64,000 nt of DNA, taken from positions 15,101,965 to 15,165,964 of the forward strand of contig OZ024785.1 of NCBI GenBank assembly GCA_964017065.1, given 5' to 3'. Numbering within the stretch: position 1 is the first letter of the stretch; each line of letters starts with the position of its first letter. Below the pieces are notes generated by a model. The model was not told where the DNA came from and did no database searches. It saw nothing but the letters and a program-made list of their open reading frames with translations. The DNA is from Haliclona indistincta. Lineage: Eukaryota; Porifera; Demospongiae; Haplosclerida; Chalinidae. Shown piece after piece: positions 18,978-30,259 of this stretch. The position numbers were made by a program, and so were the translations under genes.

Positions 18978-21380
18978 TCAGCCAGTGTTGTTCTTCCGTC
19001 GAAAGAAGCTATCAAATCGTGGAGTTTTAGCAGCATCGGGTGCGTTTTCTGCGACGAGCTCTCTCTGAAACGTGTAGTCGCTTAATCTTGGCCACATTCA
19101 CAGCGGTAGTGCAGTCGCTTTCTGATCTCTGCTTGCTGCAGCAGTGTTCTGTATGATCGCGATTGATACTACACTCGCGCTATCGACTCACCCGCGCTAT
19201 CGACGACGAGGTACGTGTACGCGATCGCCATCTTTTCATGAATATTAATTAGCTCGCATTGTGAATATCATTATATGACACGTTATGACGTAGTGGGTGG
19301 GTGGGTAATGGGGCTATGTAAAAAACCGGCCTGGGGTCGACAATTTCCGCCACTGGCACCCCCTGCTTTCAAGCTACACAGACAAGAAATAATACATGGC
19401 AGCTACAACATGCTGGTATGAAAATATCACATAATTATGTAAAATACACACACACATGCACACACAGAGATAGTAAGGGAGAGAGACAAGTGTTAGTATG
19501 ATTCTATCACTCACCATCTCACATGCTAACTCCACTAGTCTCAGTAGCACCTCGATGCGACTCTGTCTGTCAGCACGTTTCTGCTCATCTGTCAATGGAG
19601 CTATCTCTTCCTCATCTATCAGTTCCAGATCATTTCTCTCTGCTTCTGTTTCCACTTCAGAATCATCAACTACAGCTGACAGCAAAGCATCGATTATTTC
19701 ACTTGACACCTCCACAGCCTCCCGGTGCCTGCGCTCTGCTAAGGCTCGTTCTCGTTCCTGTTCGGCCGAAGGAAACAGGCGCCAGACCTCAGCAATGTAC
19801 TGTAGACCTCCTTCCCAGAGAAGAGCTTTGACGTGTTGTGACCCGATAGCATAACAACCGTACTGGAGCAACCGGCATAAGACCGCATGGTCACGAACAC
19901 CGAAAAACGGCCCGAGCAAATTCGGCAACACTTCCTGTATGGATCGTACTGGAGCAGTACCGTACTCAGCAAAGGAGCAAACGAACTCAAGTAACCGGTT
20001 AAGGAAGTCGATTGGTGAATCTGTCAAGTATCCCTCCGTACAGTAAGCTACTAGTAGAGGTAGGCATTGTGTGAGGAACGCCGTAGCATCAAGGCGTGAT
20101 TCTACCAGTGATGGCTTCCTGGAGAGTGTGACTAGCACAGTGTTGAACAGAGACGGCAACACAGGTTCGTAACCAGGCCCCAGCTTATCCTCAAGCAGAC
20201 TAACAGAGGTAGCTAACTGATTCAGTAACTGCACAAGAAGGCTTGTATTAGGTATATCTTGTGCTTCCACTTCTGATTCTTCATCCGATGAATTCCCATC
20301 TTCTTCTCTGTGCTCTTCAAGACCACCCTGCGATACCATTAGGTTAATGATATTCACGAGTGTGCTACAGACTGTATGAAACACTCGTGGGCTCCTCTCG
20401 AGCGCTGTGATGAGATCAGCAAGAGCTGTGATAAAAGAGTCCGTCGGCTTAGCATCGAGAATGCTGCACTGCTGACAGAGATAGAGGTGTGTCTGTAGTA
20501 ATTCGGAGGAACGGTCATCGTACTCTTTGTTGGGTCGGTTTTTCGAGTGATGTGGAGAGAGGAGTGAGTTGAGGAGAGTGAGTATCGAGGAGTGGGTGGA
20601 GCCAGGCTGGTCGGCATGGAGACACTTCCCTCTGACCTCATCCAGTTCAAACTGTAACTGAGTGAGATCCTGTCTACAGAACACAAAAATCCGATAGTAA
20701 AACCAGTCACAGTAGAAGCATGTATAGTAATACAATGTACCACATGTACTCACTACAACAAGTCTCTATTGATAGCACTGGAGTTCACACAGCCAGTATG
20801 AAACTAATTTCATTGTTAAAACTTGTTATGAATAACTAAACAACTATTATACCATAGGGAAGGTATTGTTCGGGAGACAAAAATTTGATCAATTTTAGTG
20901 GCACCTAAATTTTGTGATTTTTAATGATATCTGAAATCAGTGATTTAAATTTCGAATTTTTCTATGTCACGAAAAGCTCAGAATCACTTGGTTTGATTGA
21001 AATTTCTGTACTAAGGGTTGATGTTACTGAATCGGGTTTAACAGAGAGATGAGAGATAGTGTTACCTGAGGTGGGCTATGTTATATTGCTTGTCATCACG
21101 ACTCAAGATCCACTGTATTATAGTAGAGAGCTCCAGTTGAACCACACACCACGCTAGCAATGATGGACTATACCTATGACATGATACATTAGTTACAATT
21201 CACTGTCAATACAGCATATTATAATTATAATATCATTATGTTGTACTACAGAGTCTCTCGGCTCTTCTTAGAGTACGTGTTGTGACGCAGCTTCTGGAGG
21301 GACCAGGTGAACTCGCTCCATTGCAGCTTCACCTCAGGCTCAGAGAGGAGCTGCTGCTGCCCGCCACCATTACCCGCCAT
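18978..21380 (-). CDS. Unidentified 494-aa helical (ARM/HEAT-like) protein, 4 exons
   Basis: Exons 21250-21380, 21066-21173, 19515-20673 and 18978-19064 join with GT-AG sites and exact phase to 1485 nt (494 residues plus stop). It starts MAGNGGGQQQLLSEPEVKLQ. Most of the protein is predicted helical with leucine-rich pairs of helices, suggesting ARM/HEAT repeats. An acidic linker (NSSDEESEVEAQD, about residue 225) and a charged coiled-coil-like stretch (SAEQERERALAERRHRE) interrupt it. The C-terminus ends TPRFDSFFRRKNNTG, which resembles a PCNA-interacting motif (hydrophobic-x-x-F-F followed by basic residues) as in other C-terminal PIP boxes. That is inference, since the usual first Gln is absent. 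I do not recognise the family. The last exon choice rests on phase and acceptor only. Confidence 0.7.
20762..21065. other. Intron of the 494-aa gene
   Basis: No additional feature seen in the 390-base intron between exons 2 and 3. Confidence 0.6.
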
Positions 21381-21410
21381 AACCACGCCTACACTATGTG
21401 GAGGATCGGG

Positions 21411-21912
21411 TGTCTCTAAAATTAATTCACAACAGTTGAAGTACGGAAGTCACGTGCAATTAGCTTTTTAACTGCGCGTTCCGAATTACTTGTTTGTAGT
21501 CAGCCTGGTTACTAAACCCTAAACCCTATACCCTAAACCCTAAAAAACCTTTTCCTAACTGTGCAAAGTCGGGAGGGGTGTCCTAACCCGGGCCTTCGGC
21601 CCTTGGTAAGCCAGGCTAAGGATCGTCGGGAGGGGCTTCCTAACCCGGGCCTTCGGCCCTTGCTAAGCCTAAGGATCGTCGGAGAGTCGTTTTAAACAGG
21701 GCCCCTGGCTCTCCTAAGGATCGTCGAGAGTGTCACAACTTGCAAAGCAAAAAACTTAATTTCTCTATTAAAAAAAAACATGGATGCAGAGGGAATCGAA
21801 CCCTGAACGTCTGCACTACAAGCAACCGTACCAAACCGCTGAGCCGCGCGCCCACACATATCACGTGCTTTTCACGCGGTGTACTTCAACTGTTGTGAAT
21901 TTAGAGACACAT
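21411..21912. mobile_element. TIR element with tRNA-like A/B boxes, copy 1
   Basis: The left end GTGTCTCTAAA...CACAACAGTTGAAGTAC (21411) is mirrored at the right end (GTACTTCAACTGTTGTGAATTTAGAGACAC, 21880-21911), giving TIRs of about 35 bases. Inside are CCCTAAACCCTAAACCC runs (21515-21543), a duplicated G/C-rich block (CCCGGGCCTTCGGCCC, about 21590 and 21645) and a minus-strand tRNA-like segment with a perfect B box. A second, longer copy follows directly at 21937-23053. Confidence 0.8.
21783..21852 (-). ncRNA. tRNA-like pol III promoter segment within the TIR element
   Basis: On the minus strand GGCTCAGCGGTTTGGTAC fits an A box and GGTTCGATTCCC a B box, at tRNA-like spacing (about 35 bases). 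The tail TGCATCC would pair with a 5' GGATGCA that is not present, so this is not a functional tRNA gene but a tRNA-derived or tRNA-mimicking module. In copy 2 (about 22263-22300 plus 22905-22936) the same module is split by a nested element. Confidence 0.6.
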
Positions 21913-21936
21913 GTACGCCTCCTAGATCCGATCCGG

Positions 21937-23053
21937 GTGTCTCTAAATTCACAACAGTTGAAGTACGGAAGTCACTAGAATTACTTGTTTGTAGTACTAA
22001 ACCCTATACCCTAAACCCTAAAAAACCTTTTCCTAACTGTGCAAAGTCGGGAGGGGTGTTCCAACCCGGGCCTTCAGCCCTTGGTAAGCCTAAGGATTGT
22101 CGAGAGGGGCTTCCTAACCCGGGCCTTCGGCCCTTGCTAAGCCTAAGGATCAGAGAGGCGTTCTAAACAGGGCCCCTGGCTATCCTAAGGATCGTCAAGA
22201 GTGCCAACTTGCAAAGCAAAAAAACTTAATTTCACTATTAAAAATAGAAAAATAAAAAAAAGCATGGATGCAGTGGGAATCGAACCCTGAACGTCTGCAT
22301 TACTAGTCTCGTTCCCAGACCACACCTCTTCCGCTTTGCTTCTGAGAGGGTCTGGCAGCTTGCTCGACTTTTCTCGGTCTTGATGACGTTTCATTCTCAG
22401 AAAATGGAAATGACCAATCAGATCGCCTTATTTTCAAAATTCACATGACAAACGCGCCGTTGAGCACATGATCAACATGGCGGTAGTGCAGTGTGTTCAG
22501 ATTCATCGATGACAGAGAGCATCTAGGGTAATCTTCGTTGACTAATAAGTACTACCTGGCAGCCAGTCACTTCTTAGCTGGCTCAAACGAGCGATTTCGC
22601 TACCAACAGGTGTGGAAAAATAATTTGCGATTTATTGTTGTTGCCATTACATTTGTGAGCGCTGCCATCTTCGAGCGCCACCAAGGAACACAGCATAGTA
22701 TCTGTCATGTCTTCCTGACCTGATCTATAACTATTGTAACTCATGTGACCACAGACATTAGTATACAGACAATTTGTCCGCATATTGCATCCGTGTAGCT
22801 ATTGAACGCGTGACAATGACGTCACCAAGACCGAGAAAAGTCGAGCAAGCCTCTCAGAAGCAAAGCGGAAGAGGTGTGGTCTGGGAACGAGACTACTGCA
22901 TTACAAGCAACCGCACCAAACCGCTGAGCTACCAGGAACTGCTGGCCTTACCAACCTACAAACAAGCCTTTATAGTAATTCTGTACGCGCGCCCACACAA
23001 ATCACGTACTTTTCACGCGGTGTACTTCAACTGTTGTGAATTTAGAGACACCC
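21937..23053. mobile_element. TIR element with tRNA-like boxes, copy 2, interrupted
   Basis: Same family as 21411-21912: starts GTGTCTCTAAATTCACAAC (21937) and ends GTTGTGAATTTAGAGACACC (about 23053). It has the same CCCTAAACCC run and G/C-rich hairpin blocks. It is split at 22303/22896 by the element at 22304-22895. Confidence 0.8.
22304..22895. mobile_element. Nested MITE with TAGTCTCGTTCCC ends and 9-bp target duplication
   Basis: The element begins TAGTCTCGTTCCC and ends GGGAACGAGACTA, with TIRs extending imperfectly to about 90 bases. It is flanked by a perfect 9-bp direct repeat CTGCATTAC at 22295-22303 and 22896-22904. The uninterrupted site is visible in copy 1 (CTGCACTAC at about 21810). 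A 9-bp duplication fits the Mutator superfamily. There is no transposase frame, so it is non-autonomous. Confidence 0.88.
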
Positions 23054-23167
23054 CATCTTGAAACGCGTGCGGGCTGTACACAATTTATAGCCCTCAATAA
23101 CGGTCGTTACATCAAAGAGAATTATTCGTACCGTAGTTTGCAAATCCGTTGTCTCAAGCTCACAACC

Positions 23168-23388
23168 TAGCCTCGTCCCCAGGCTCTCGATATAGAGCCT
23201 GGTACACATTGTATGCGCATGCGTTAATTATGTCCAAATATGGCATGATCAATTGAATGGCATGATTCGGAAAATTCAACAGATTCGGTGAAAATCATGC
23301 CTTATTTGGACATAATTAACGCATGCGCATACAATGTGTACCAGGCCCTCTACTCAGCTTTGGGAGGCGGGGCCTGGGGACGAGGCTA
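23168..23388. mobile_element. 221-bp MITE of the same terminal family
   Basis: Starts TAGCCTCGTCCCCAGGC and ends GCCTGGGGACGAGGCTA, flanked by the 10-bp direct repeat GCTCACAACC (23158-23167 and 23389-23398). The arms are nearly self-complementary over their length (GCATGCGTTAATTATG and its complement), so the single strand would fold into one long hairpin. The TAG(C/T)CTCGT(T/C)CCC ends relate it to the elements at 22304 and 29694. Confidence 0.88.
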
Positions 23389-23398
23389 GCTCACAACC

Positions 23399-24673
23399 AT
23401 ATAAGCACGCTACGCATGCGCATTTGACTGTACAAATCTATTTACATTTCGTCAATGCGCATGCGTCTTGATGGAAAAGCTACTCAAAAAGTGGACAACT
23501 GACTTGCAAATTACGGTACTATGGTTTAACAATAATAGAGCCTAGGCTTGCATGTAGCAACCGCGCGAGCCGTCAAGAACTGCCCGGACCAATTTCCCCG
23601 TTCCCGGACCATAATTCCCATAACACCAAGTTGGGGAATCCGGTCCGCCGGACCACACCTCCCGGGGATTTTGGTCCGACGGACCAAATTCCCCGCCGGA
23701 CCAAGTTCCCGGTGACAGACGCGTGCCGAAAACCACTGGATTTTTATGGTTATTTCTTCAATTTAGCTTAATAATTATTTTGGACACTTTTTGATAAAGT
23801 TATGGTGTCTGAAGTACGTATGACACCAATGACATCATTAGGGCTTAAAGGGTTAACTGTTCTTCCAATGCAGTGAAACATCATCAATAGTAAGAGTCAG
23901 AAGAAGAACTAACACAAGTCGGTCCAAGAACTCTGCATTTGCACAGGATCAGAAAGACTGGATTTATAGTCTTTTTACATATTGCATGTCCTTTACATGT
24001 ATTTAAAAGGAGGAAAAATTATGATATCCATCATGGCCAATAGGTTAGTGTTTTGCACAATCAAACAGTGTGTGAATTTGGTGTAAGTGAAGGTAAATTA
24101 GCAATTGGAGAGATGTGTTGGTCAAGACTGGTAAATTTGAGGAAGTTATAGCTAGCTCCAAATACACAGCTTACTTTATAGTAGCTGCCTTCATGTCACA
24201 ACAAAACCACTGCACAACATTTAGTTCAGTATACATGTAGGTAATGAGTGTTTTTTGTTAAAAAAAAACAAACAAGTTTGTGGTATACATAAGCTTTATA
24301 ACTAAGCATGACAGACTACAAAATTACAGTGTAAATCAATGTACTGAAAGTAAACTATATTATTTCAGTGATACAACAGTGCACATGATAACAAAATTAA
24401 TGGCAATAATTATTATCAATGTACAGCAAAGTAAACTATTACTGTGATACAACACATGATAACAAACAGTACTATCATTGCCAGAATCCTGGTGCTCTGC
24501 ACATGTTCTGAAAAATCAGCCATAATTATTGATAAAAAGGAACACAATAATGGGACCTACTGGTGTTCTCAGGTACATTGTTCAATGGCTGTCTCTTGTC
24601 ACTACTGGTATTGGCAACTGCTTTTAACATCATTATAGCACAGTTACAATAATATTGATGAATAAAATGTTAC
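23399..24673. other. Spacer and 3' region of the ROCO gene
   Basis: No full gene is seen. At 23580-23712 the phrases CCGGACCA and GGTCCG repeat in both orientations around CCCCG, a local GC-rich palindromic cluster in otherwise AT-rich DNA. At about 24580 a minus-strand acceptor (AAGAGACAG) would add a short ALA-ILE-GLU-type tail and a stop to the ROCO gene, but this terminal exon is only a guess. Confidence 0.4.
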
Positions 24674-27593
24674 CTGAACTAACACGAGCTCTCAATTCAA
24701 CAACTGCATGTGATGGTGGTGGTACAGTAGCTGCTGCTGCTAATGGTAATGCATGGATTATGATATCAATGCAACTAGTCACTTGATCACCTGTGACTGG
24801 ATAGTATTTCTCTTCTATTTTTTTAGCGACACTGTTCTCTTTCATATTCTTCAAAGCTATGATAAGCTCTTTCCAAGATGCATCAGGATAACAGTTCTGC
24901 CACACGTTGAGCATCTCAGCCTTCATTCTATCAACACCATCAATACGGTGATCGAATTCAATCTTGCGTAATTGGCTCATGGCCAGATCCAGATGTAAGC
25001 CAAGTAGATGCCAATCAGTAACATTGCTTACTGCTATAACATAATCATTAACTGAGGGACTAGAGGCTAAAGAAAGATCAACAACAATCTGTTCACTATA
25101 ATAATCATACCCTTCGACTGTGACTCATCAGGTACTGTGAAATTTATATCCCCTGAAATTAACCTGTACAAAACATTTGCTTGTCATGATATTCACAAGA
25201 AAACATAGCATATAATCACTCAATTGACAGGGATTGATGACACATGAATTTATTAACAGGCATATTTATCTCACTTGTCAGCTAGTGTCTTCAGCTTGAT
25301 TGCTCTGAGGGACTGAGCCAGCTCAACAGTATCTCCACCACTGTTATAAAACCGTCTAATGAGGTGATCTGGTACAACACCTGTAGCTGGCATCATCTCC
25401 AGCTCATTAGCAAGAGCTATTATATTTGTGAGACACATGACCATAGTAAGAGACTCTGCAATTTGAAGCTGATTTTCGTCCTAGAGAAGTACAATAACAG
25501 CGTTCCTGAAATAAATTGTCGTATTATAGCTATACCTTAGAGACTTGTTTACTATCCTTGTCAACCGGGCAGAGCCAATATCGTTGACTATGAGTAGGCT
25601 TGAAGCTGTGATCATTATGCTTGCAATGAAGAGAGTCGATCACAGTTTGTTCTTGACTAAATTTACAATATATATCTTGATGGTGTCTGAAAGAAGCCAT
25701 CTGAGCTGGATCAATGCACTGAGTGCAACAGAAAGCAAGCTGAGGATTTGCTTTTGGCAACCATTCGGAGATTGAAGCAAAGGACCTTTGCAACATCATG
25801 AAGACATTTCTGCACGACATTCGAAAAGATTCTTCTGATTCTTCTTTGCGAAAAACTTGAATTTCCACTGTGTCCGTGTACTCAGTGATCATCAACTTGT
25901 CCACCCTCCCATTAACACGCATGGTGATTTTATTACACCAGATGCCAGCACGAAAGAGAACTATGACACCTTTTTCACTAGATAGACAGGTTGCTAGTCG
26001 TACAAAGAAGCCAGGAGGAACGTAGCCAGAACTAAATACAATGTGAAGAGGAGATGCTTTTTTGACAAATGATTGTGATAACTTAGACTGCAAATCTACT
26101 GTACCAAGACCGTTATTGTGCTTCAACATCAGAGGAACAAAGTACTGCTTGCTGTTAGTTTCAGAAAAGTCAATCACTTCTTCGATGTAAGCAGCCAGTT
26201 GAAACTTCTGTAACAAATTTAAGACTGCATCAGGAGTGACATCAGTGCCCTTTAAGAGTGGTCTAAGCACTTCATTGTAGAGTGGCTCAGTAAGAATACC
26301 ATAGTCACTAAACAATGCATACATCTTCTTGGGCCTATCTTGATATTTCCACCTGCGAAAGAGTGTTCCGAACAAATCAACCAACCACTGGGGCTCTAGG
26401 ATCACCACAGACTCAAGGCCATGCACATTAGGGTAGAACAGCAGCACACCAAGCTCATGATAGAAATTGAGAGCACTGGGAACCTCCTCTCTAGGAATAG
26501 AACATTTCCCAGCACATCTGTAAACTTCATCCAATTGCACGACTGGCTTTCCAACATAGGGCTGCAACACATTGCGGAATTCAACCCAACTGACTGGAGT
26601 ATCTTTAGAAAGATTGTCTCGAACAAATTCATGGATAGTCTGTCGAAGCTGGCCGATTCCATTATCTTCTCCTTCTCCCATTCCTGCAGTAGTATTGTCA
26701 ACTATTACTCCTTCCATCTCATCCATAAGAATGTTGGAGTAATCCTTTTCCTTGAAAAATGACAAAATCTTATCTAGACATTTCTCTTTAGACTGATCTG
26801 GTCTAAGCTGGTCAGCATGAGTGCCAACTAAGATTATCCTAGGATAAGATGGTAGTTGTGCTTCACCACCTCCACCAAACCGAGCATGAATCGAAGCCAT
26901 CCACATCTGAAGGAGGCTCAAAGCAGAGACATCAAATGTCTCTTTCATGTGATTATGTCCATCAATATTGACAATAACTTTACAAGGATCATCAAGCTCA
27001 AGAGAAGCATCAAAAACAAGTAGAAATACTGTTCTGGAGCTAAGAAAAGCAGGAAGAACGCTGAGAAACACAGGTTGACCACCACAGTCCCAGACGTGCA
27101 GCAACACCTTATTATTGGGAGCATGAGACTCAGATTCTACCATTTTTTCAACAACATTCTCTCTGTACTGTGCCAATGATTGATCACTTTTGTCAACACT
27201 TTCCTGACATGACATGGACTGATCTCTATAAATGTACAACAGAACAATGAACCAACATATACTGCTAGTAAGAAATGCATGCTGAAAAGTCAAATTACCT
27301 TCCTAAGTGGAGCACATTTGAGCTCTTTGCAGCTTGAGCAACTTCTTGAGTCTTATCTTCAGTGGAAAGTTCTGTCCAGTGACTATATCGACCCTTTTCT
27401 GTTTTTATCCAGTAGTACTTGACAGATCGAGTACTAGCCAGAATAGTTGAGTTAGCTTTGTCAGGTAGCTGCTGATTCATCAAGCCATGTATCAGACTAG
27501 TCTTTCCTGCTGCTCCCAAACCGATCAACATGATACGACCATATGATACCTCCACACTTCCACTCTCCAGTGCTTGGGAATACACCTCAAACA
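24674..27593 (-). CDS. ROCO (Roc-COR) GTPase with C-terminal Death domain
   Basis: Exons 27299-27593, 25536-27225, 25275-25480, 25111-25163 and 24674-25066 connect in phase. The Roc GTPase begins at once: P-loop GLGAAGKTSL in the first exon, then DCGGQP (G3, Switch II) and VGTHAD (G4 variant) in the second. The COR domain follows (WVEFRNVL..., YFVPLMLKH, FSSGYVPPGFFVRL), then a Cys/His-containing tail (CCTQCIDPAQ). The last long exon gives a Death domain (WHLLGLHLDLAMSQLRKIE ... WKELIIALKNM). Proteins of this layout couple GTP switching to Death-domain adaptor signalling. The N-terminal part is not visible. The 5'-most exon starts with an acceptor at 27593 in phase 1, directly downstream of the microexon-like array at 27.7-35.1 kb, so upstream sequence of the protein should come from or beyond that array. 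Confidence 0.85.
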
Positions 27594-29693
27594 CTCAAAA
27601 TATTTCAAAATGAGCAATCTTCTACCTACACACAATTCTTACTTTCCTAATAAAATAAATAGTTATTTAATTACTTGATCCTTGAGTACAGCACAACATG
27701 AAACTCACCTGTCTGATATCATGCTAAGACAAAAGAAAATGAATTACTTCACAAGCAGTTTTATACTTCACTATAGATGACAAAACTCACCTCTTTAGGC
27801 TATAGTAACAGACAAACAATGAAAGAAAAGATATTCCATGCAGATGTTCAGGAAAATTAATACATGCACATAATTAAAGACAACTTCAGTTGAACTTACC
27901 AACTGCATGATATTGATGATAGAGAAAGAGAAAAAAATTGTAATGTAAAGTCAAACATCCACACAATAATTCAGTGTTACTCACCTCCTGATGTAGATGA
28001 AAGAGTAGAGAGAGAAGGAAAAAATAAAAAACAAGCATCGATCATGACATGTACAAAATAATTTACTCACCGGCTGATGTTGCTGACAAAGTAGACAGAG
28101 AAGGAAAAAAGGAATAATCAAACACCGTAACATGTACACAGTTTTAATCACCTTCTGAAGTTGATGATAGAGTAGACAGAGAATGAGAAAAGAAATAATC
28201 AAACAACGTAACATGTACACAATAATTCAGTTTTACTCACTTCCTGACGTTGCTGATAAAGTAGACAAAGAAGGAGAAAAAAATCATCAAACACTGTAAC
28301 ATGTACTAAATAATTCAGTTTTACTCACCTTCTGATGTTGATGATAGAGTAGACAGAGAAGGAGAAAAAAATCATCAAACACTTTAACATGTACACAAAA
28401 ATTCAGTTTACTCACCTTCTGATGTTGCTGATAAAGTAAACAAACAATGAGGAAAGAAATAATTAAAAACCGTAACATGCACGCAATAATTTAGTTTCTA
28501 CAGTACTCACCCTCTGCTTATAGAGTAGACAAATAAGGAGAAAAGACAAACTCCATAACATGTACACAATAATTCAGTTTTACTCACCCTCTGATGTTGC
28601 TGATAGAGTAGAAAAAGAAGAAAAGAAATAATTTAAACACCGCAACGTACACACAATAATTCACCTTCTCATGTCGCTAATAGAGTAGACAGAGAAGGAG
28701 AAAAGAAAAAAATCAAACACCTTTCATGCACACAATAATTCAGTTTTATTCACCGGCTGATGTTGCTGATAGAAAAGACAGAGAGGGAGAAAAGAAATAA
28801 TGAAACACCGTAAAAGGTACACAATAATTCAGTTTAACTCACCTCCTGATGTTGATGATAGAGTAGACAGAGAGGGAGAAAAGAAATAATCAAACAACGT
28901 AACACAGTAATTCAGTTTTATTCACCGGCTGATATCGATGTTGCTGATAGAGTAGACAGAGAAAGAGAAAGGAAATAATCAAACAACATAAAACGCACAG
29001 AATAATTCAGTTTTACTCACCGGCTGATATTGATGATAGAGTAGACAGAGAAGGAGAAAAGAAATAATCATACACTGTAACATGTACTAAATAAATCAGT
29101 TTTACTCACCTTCTGATGTTGATGATAGAATAGACAGAGAGGCAGAAAAGAAATAATCAAACACCGTAAAATGCACACATAATTCAGTCAACTCACCGGC
29201 TGATGTTCCTGATAGTGTAGACAGAGAAGGAGAATGAAAATAAAAAATCAAACACTGCACCATGTACATAATAATTCAGTCTTACTCACCTTCTGATATT
29301 GATGACAGTGTAGACAGAGAAAGAGAAAAAAAATCAAACACCGTAACATGCACACAACTCACTTCCTGATGTTGATGATAAAGAAGACAGAGAAGGAGAA
29401 AAGACAAACTCCATAACATGTACACAATAATTCAGTTTTACTCACCTTCTGATGTTGATGATAGAGTAGACAAATAAGGAGAAAAGACAAACTCCATAAC
29501 ATGTACACAATAATTCAGTTTTACTCACCCTCTGATGTTGCTGATAGAGTAGAAAAAGAAGAAGAAAATAAACACCGCAACGTACACACAATAATTCACC
29601 TTCTCATGTCGCTAATAGAGTAGACAGAGAAGGAGAAAAGAAATAATCAAACACCTTTCATGCACACAATAATTCAGTTTTATATACCAGCTG

Positions 29694-30259
29694 TAGCCTT
29701 GTACCCAGGCGCTAGGGGACAAGAAATAAGCTACTGGTATCTACTGCTTGCGCATGCGCTAAATATCCGTATATTTTACTGTAAAATATTCCGATTGCGT
29801 TATGAAAACATGGTAGCAGTTATTCTGGCCACACCTCTGCCACACCTAAGTTATTAAGCCTATAAACAACTGGCTAAGAAGCGGCTTGATCGTCAGCTCT
29901 AGCTCTGGATTCGACGAATAACTTTCTGATGAGCCTGCATACGCTATGGTGCTTTATCACTTGACATTTCACGCTGCTATTGTCGATCGATGTCGCTCGT
30001 TTCCGCTACCAGGAGCACTCAATTGTTAAATTGTACTTCTGCTATTGTGATAGAGCTTCAAGAAAAGACGATACAACAGAGTAGATTGCAAACAGGAGAG
30101 CTTCACGAACTGCTTAGAAAACCGATGAATATTCATCACGTACTGCAAACATGTACGATGATAACCGGCGGCGGTGGAATTCCACCGCTACCCATGCATG
30201 CGCAAACAGTAGATACCAGGCCTTATCTCTTCTCCTCAATAGGCCTGGGTACGAGGCTA
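29694..30259. mobile_element. MITE inserted in the microexon-like array
   Basis: Starts TAGCCTTGTACCCAGGC and ends GCCTGGGTACGAGGCTA, with about 65-base TIRs. It is flanked by a 10-bp direct repeat ATACC(A/G)GCTG with one mismatch (29684-29693 and 30260-30269). The target is exactly the donor/triplet region of an array unit. Same terminal family as 22304-22895 and 23168-23388. Confidence 0.85.

Noticed and set aside
21511..21546. Telomere or telomeric junction (CCCTAAACCC)
   Set aside because: Only a few copies, embedded in a TIR element and repeated in its second copy; animal-type TTAGGG arrays are absent.
21783..21852. Functional tRNA gene
   Set aside because: A and B boxes are good but the acceptor stem does not pair and no normal anticodon arm forms; it is a tRNA-like module of a repeat.
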